Shown one piece after another: positions 62,383 to 64,000 of a stretch of 64,000 nt of DNA. How positions within the stretch are numbered: the stretch's first letter is position 1; the number at the start of each line of letters is the position of its first letter. The notes beneath the pieces are model-generated. The model ran no database searches. It saw only the letters and a program-made list of their open reading frames with translations, and was not told the origin of the DNA. Origin of the DNA: Chlorobium sp. GTDB lineage: Bacteria > Bacteroidota > Chlorobiia > Chlorobiales > Chlorobiaceae. The position numbers and the translations under genes were made by a program. The stretch covers positions 50,277-114,276 of the forward strand of contig JANQMO010000050.1 in NCBI GenBank assembly GCA_028280025.1. Direction: 5' to 3'.

Positions 62383-63867
62383 CTAATAAACCCTATCCAT
62401 CAACGCCTGGTACTGCAGCCAGAGCTTCTGGTAGTTCAGGGCGTTCTCCGCATAGGTGAGCTTTGCGCTTTCCTCGTTGTCCCGGCTCATGATCACAAAG
62501 GTCTGGTCGCCTCTTCCCTGTTCGTATATCTTGATTTCCTCACGCGTCCTCTGCCTTGCCGACTCGATCTGCTGGCGGTTCAGCCTGAGAACCTGCAAAA
62601 GCTGCTTCATTTGTGCATGGAGCGAGGCGAGCGACGCATTCAGTGAAAGAGAAACATCCTCGTTTTCCTTGTCGAGCTGCATCATCTGCAGCCGGTTTCT
62701 CCGGTAATCTGCCTTTGCTGTTCTGTTTTCCAGAGGAAGTGAAAACTGAAGACCAACCGCTGCGTCTTTTTTATCGAAGCCGAACGCATCCCATCCATCC
62801 TCGTCTGCGTCCTTGACCGTAACTGCAGCAAAAAGTGACAGGTCAGGTAATTTGGCATTCTTCAACCCCGAGGCGTTGCGTTCAAGCTGTCTTTTTCGCA
62901 CATCGAGAATCTGCAGGACCCTGGAATTGTTCCTGAGCATCTCGCCTGCTGTTTCGAGGGATTCCGGCTCCGGAGTGGCGTACAGATCAAAATCAGGTAA
63001 AGCCGTCATGAAACGGTCGTCCTGAACAAGAACCGAAAGCTCTGACCTGATGGCGCCCAACTGCGATTCGACCAGTCCGAGATTCTGCCTCCAGGTATTG
63101 AACGCGTCTTTTGATCGTATCACTTCGACCGAATCGACAAGAAATGCCTTGAACTTGCGCTGTGTACGGGTAAGCTCCTTGCGGCTCAGCTCGAGCCGTT
63201 TGGCAATGATCCTTTTCTGTTCCGTCAGATAAACCCAGTCGAGGTATTTCGAGACCGCATCGGTGAGAAATTCTTCGATGGATTCCTTCGATTGAATATC
63301 TGCCGCTTCAACATCATATCCCTTGAGATCATACTGAAGACGGCTCAGCTTTCCTCCCCTGTCCTTGAGAATCGGCTGCGAATACTGAAGCTCGATGCTG
63401 TTCTCATAAAACCGGTCAGGATAGGAAAAGAAAGGGGTCTCGTCGAACGTGCTTGAGGTCCTGCTGAGCGCGTAGGTAGCCGAAAGCCGGCCTCCCGTAT
63501 CCCAGAACTGTCTGCTCAAACCGGTTTCCAGCGAGAGCGCATTGGTCAGATCCGGATTGAACGCGGAAATTGTCGCCTCCTCGCGCGACCACGCCAATGA
63601 TGAAGTGAGGTTCCAGTCTTCCGAACCACGAAAGCTCTGCTGCGCTGCCTCTTCGATCTCCCGGTTCAACGTCTCTTTTTCAAAGACCGGATGGTTGTTC
63701 TTCAAAAGATCGATGAACATATCCCTCGACACCTTTTCACCGGCAGTTGCAGCACCGGAAAAAAGAGAAACCGTCAGGATACAAATGAGGAAAATACAGG
63801 CCAGAAATCCGCATAATGAGAAACGCCGGAAAGAAAGTACGATAGCACCGGAATTACCGAAGGTCAT
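62383..63867 (-). CDS. TolC-like outer membrane protein
   Basis: A 494-residue TolC-family channel. A long N-terminal hydrophobic segment with cleavage near ATAGEK points to export by Sec. The pattern of outer membrane efflux repeats is visible, with long helices such as LNREIEEAAQQSFRGSEDWNL, LELSRKELTRTQRKFKAF and IKIYEQGRGDQTFVIMSRDNEESAKL, and the pseudo-symmetric AVGLQFSLPLENRTAKADYRRNRLQ typical of TolC. No lipobox, unlike the NodT protein at 52984. It is the first gene of the RND cluster, upstream of the pump at 58922. Confidence 0.88.
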   Translation of the reverse strand: MTFGNSGAIVLSFRRFSLCGFLACIFLICILTVSLFSGAATAGEKVSRDMFIDLLKNNHPVFEKETLNREIEEAAQQSFRGSEDWNLTSSLAWSREEATISAFNPDLTNALSLETGLSRQFWDTGGRLSATYALSRTSSTFDETPFFSYPDRFYENSIELQYSQPILKDRGGKLSRLQYDLKGYDVEAADIQSKESIEEFLTDAVSKYLDWVYLTEQKRIIAKRLELSRKELTRTQRKFKAFLVDSVEVIRSKDAFNTWRQNLGLVESQLGAIRSELSVLVQDDRFMTALPDFDLYATPEPESLETAGEMLRNNSRVLQILDVRKRQLERNASGLKNAKLPDLSLFAAVTVKDADEDGWDAFGFDKKDAAVGLQFSLPLENRTAKADYRRNRLQMMQLDKENEDVSLSLNASLASLHAQMKQLLQVLRLNRQQIESARQRTREEIKIYEQGRGDQTFVIMSRDNEESAKLTYAENALNYQKLWLQYQALMDRVY

Positions 63868-63897
63868 AGTATCGCGTGATTCGCTTGGTGAAATGAT

Positions 63898-63995
63898 CCT
63901 AAATTGAGCGATTGTCGAGCATGCCGGAGATGCGAGGCACAGGGAATGCCGCTGTAGTGATCTACCGCAAGTTCCCTGTAACGAAGCAGATTCGG
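63898..63995 (-). repeat. ~105 bp dispersed repeat, copy C
   Basis: Matches the reverse complement of copies A and B, but the middle palindrome is replaced by a shorter GTGATCTAC-type segment. It lies just outside the TolC-like gene at the right end of the window, so the next gene is not visible. Confidence 0.82.
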
Positions 63996-64000
63996 TGTGA

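Overview
This window looks like chromosomal DNA of a green sulfur bacterium (Chlorobiaceae; gene content would fit Prosthecochloris or Chlorobium). The best clues are a pair of small 2[4Fe-4S] ferredoxins of the type that accepts electrons from the P840 reaction centre, a UbiA-type (bacterio)chlorophyll synthase just downstream, an ArsA-type ATPase with an Hsp20-like tail, a PSP1/RicT-like protein, a possible carotenoid acyltransferase and a membrane pyrophosphatase. The species assignment is inference; no rRNA gene is present.

Layout. 0.4-5.2 kb (minus): ArsA-like ATPase, a lytic transglycosylase with six LysM repeats, truA. 5.2-14.8 kb (plus): divergent GH13 protein, PfkB kinase, Na+/solute symporter, maf, miaA, a STAS protein with a basic GRP tail, fatty-acid hydroxylase family protein and cfa. 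14.9-26.6 kb (almost all minus): NamZ/DUF1343 protein, initiator tRNA directly behind metG, RicT-like protein, acyltransferase, aspartate aminotransferase, coaD, rsmD, the N-terminal half of a transketolase, DedA protein and purC. 26.9-31.0 kb (plus): secreted nuclease/phosphatase-fold protein, hppA and pth. 31.0-33.4 kb (minus): alpha/beta hydrolase, SpoU methyltransferase, hisC. 33.6-41.3 kb (plus): miniature sigma-like protein, hldD, PhoH ATPase, two ferredoxins, chlorophyll synthase, YjbQ, glycosyltransferase, LOG protein, small unknown protein, ZupT.

41.5-52.9 kb is accessory in character: zinc alcohol dehydrogenase, an AT-rich HepT/MntA toxin-antitoxin pair, two small membrane proteins that share a promoter-like element, a Sel1-repeat protein, a DUF4143 ATPase next to a SAM methyltransferase, a secreted MsrB-MsrA fusion, a YyaL/DUF255 protein and three consecutive tiny hydrophobic proteins. 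53.0-63.9 kb (minus) is a large RND efflux cluster in the transcription order outer membrane factor, RND pump, lipoprotein adaptor, second RND pump, second outer membrane factor.

The spacers are unusual. They hold several families of dispersed repeats: a ~105 bp element in three copies (12.7, 19.7 and 63.9 kb), the palindrome TCCCGAC-NN-GTCGGGA in four copies, GTCATTCC...GGCATGAC elements in three copies, GGGCGAAA...TTTCGCCC hairpins, and degenerate low-complexity tracts with a 7- or 8-base period. One pair of these tracts forms a long inverted repeat around the LOG-ZupT segment (39.2 to 41.4 kb).
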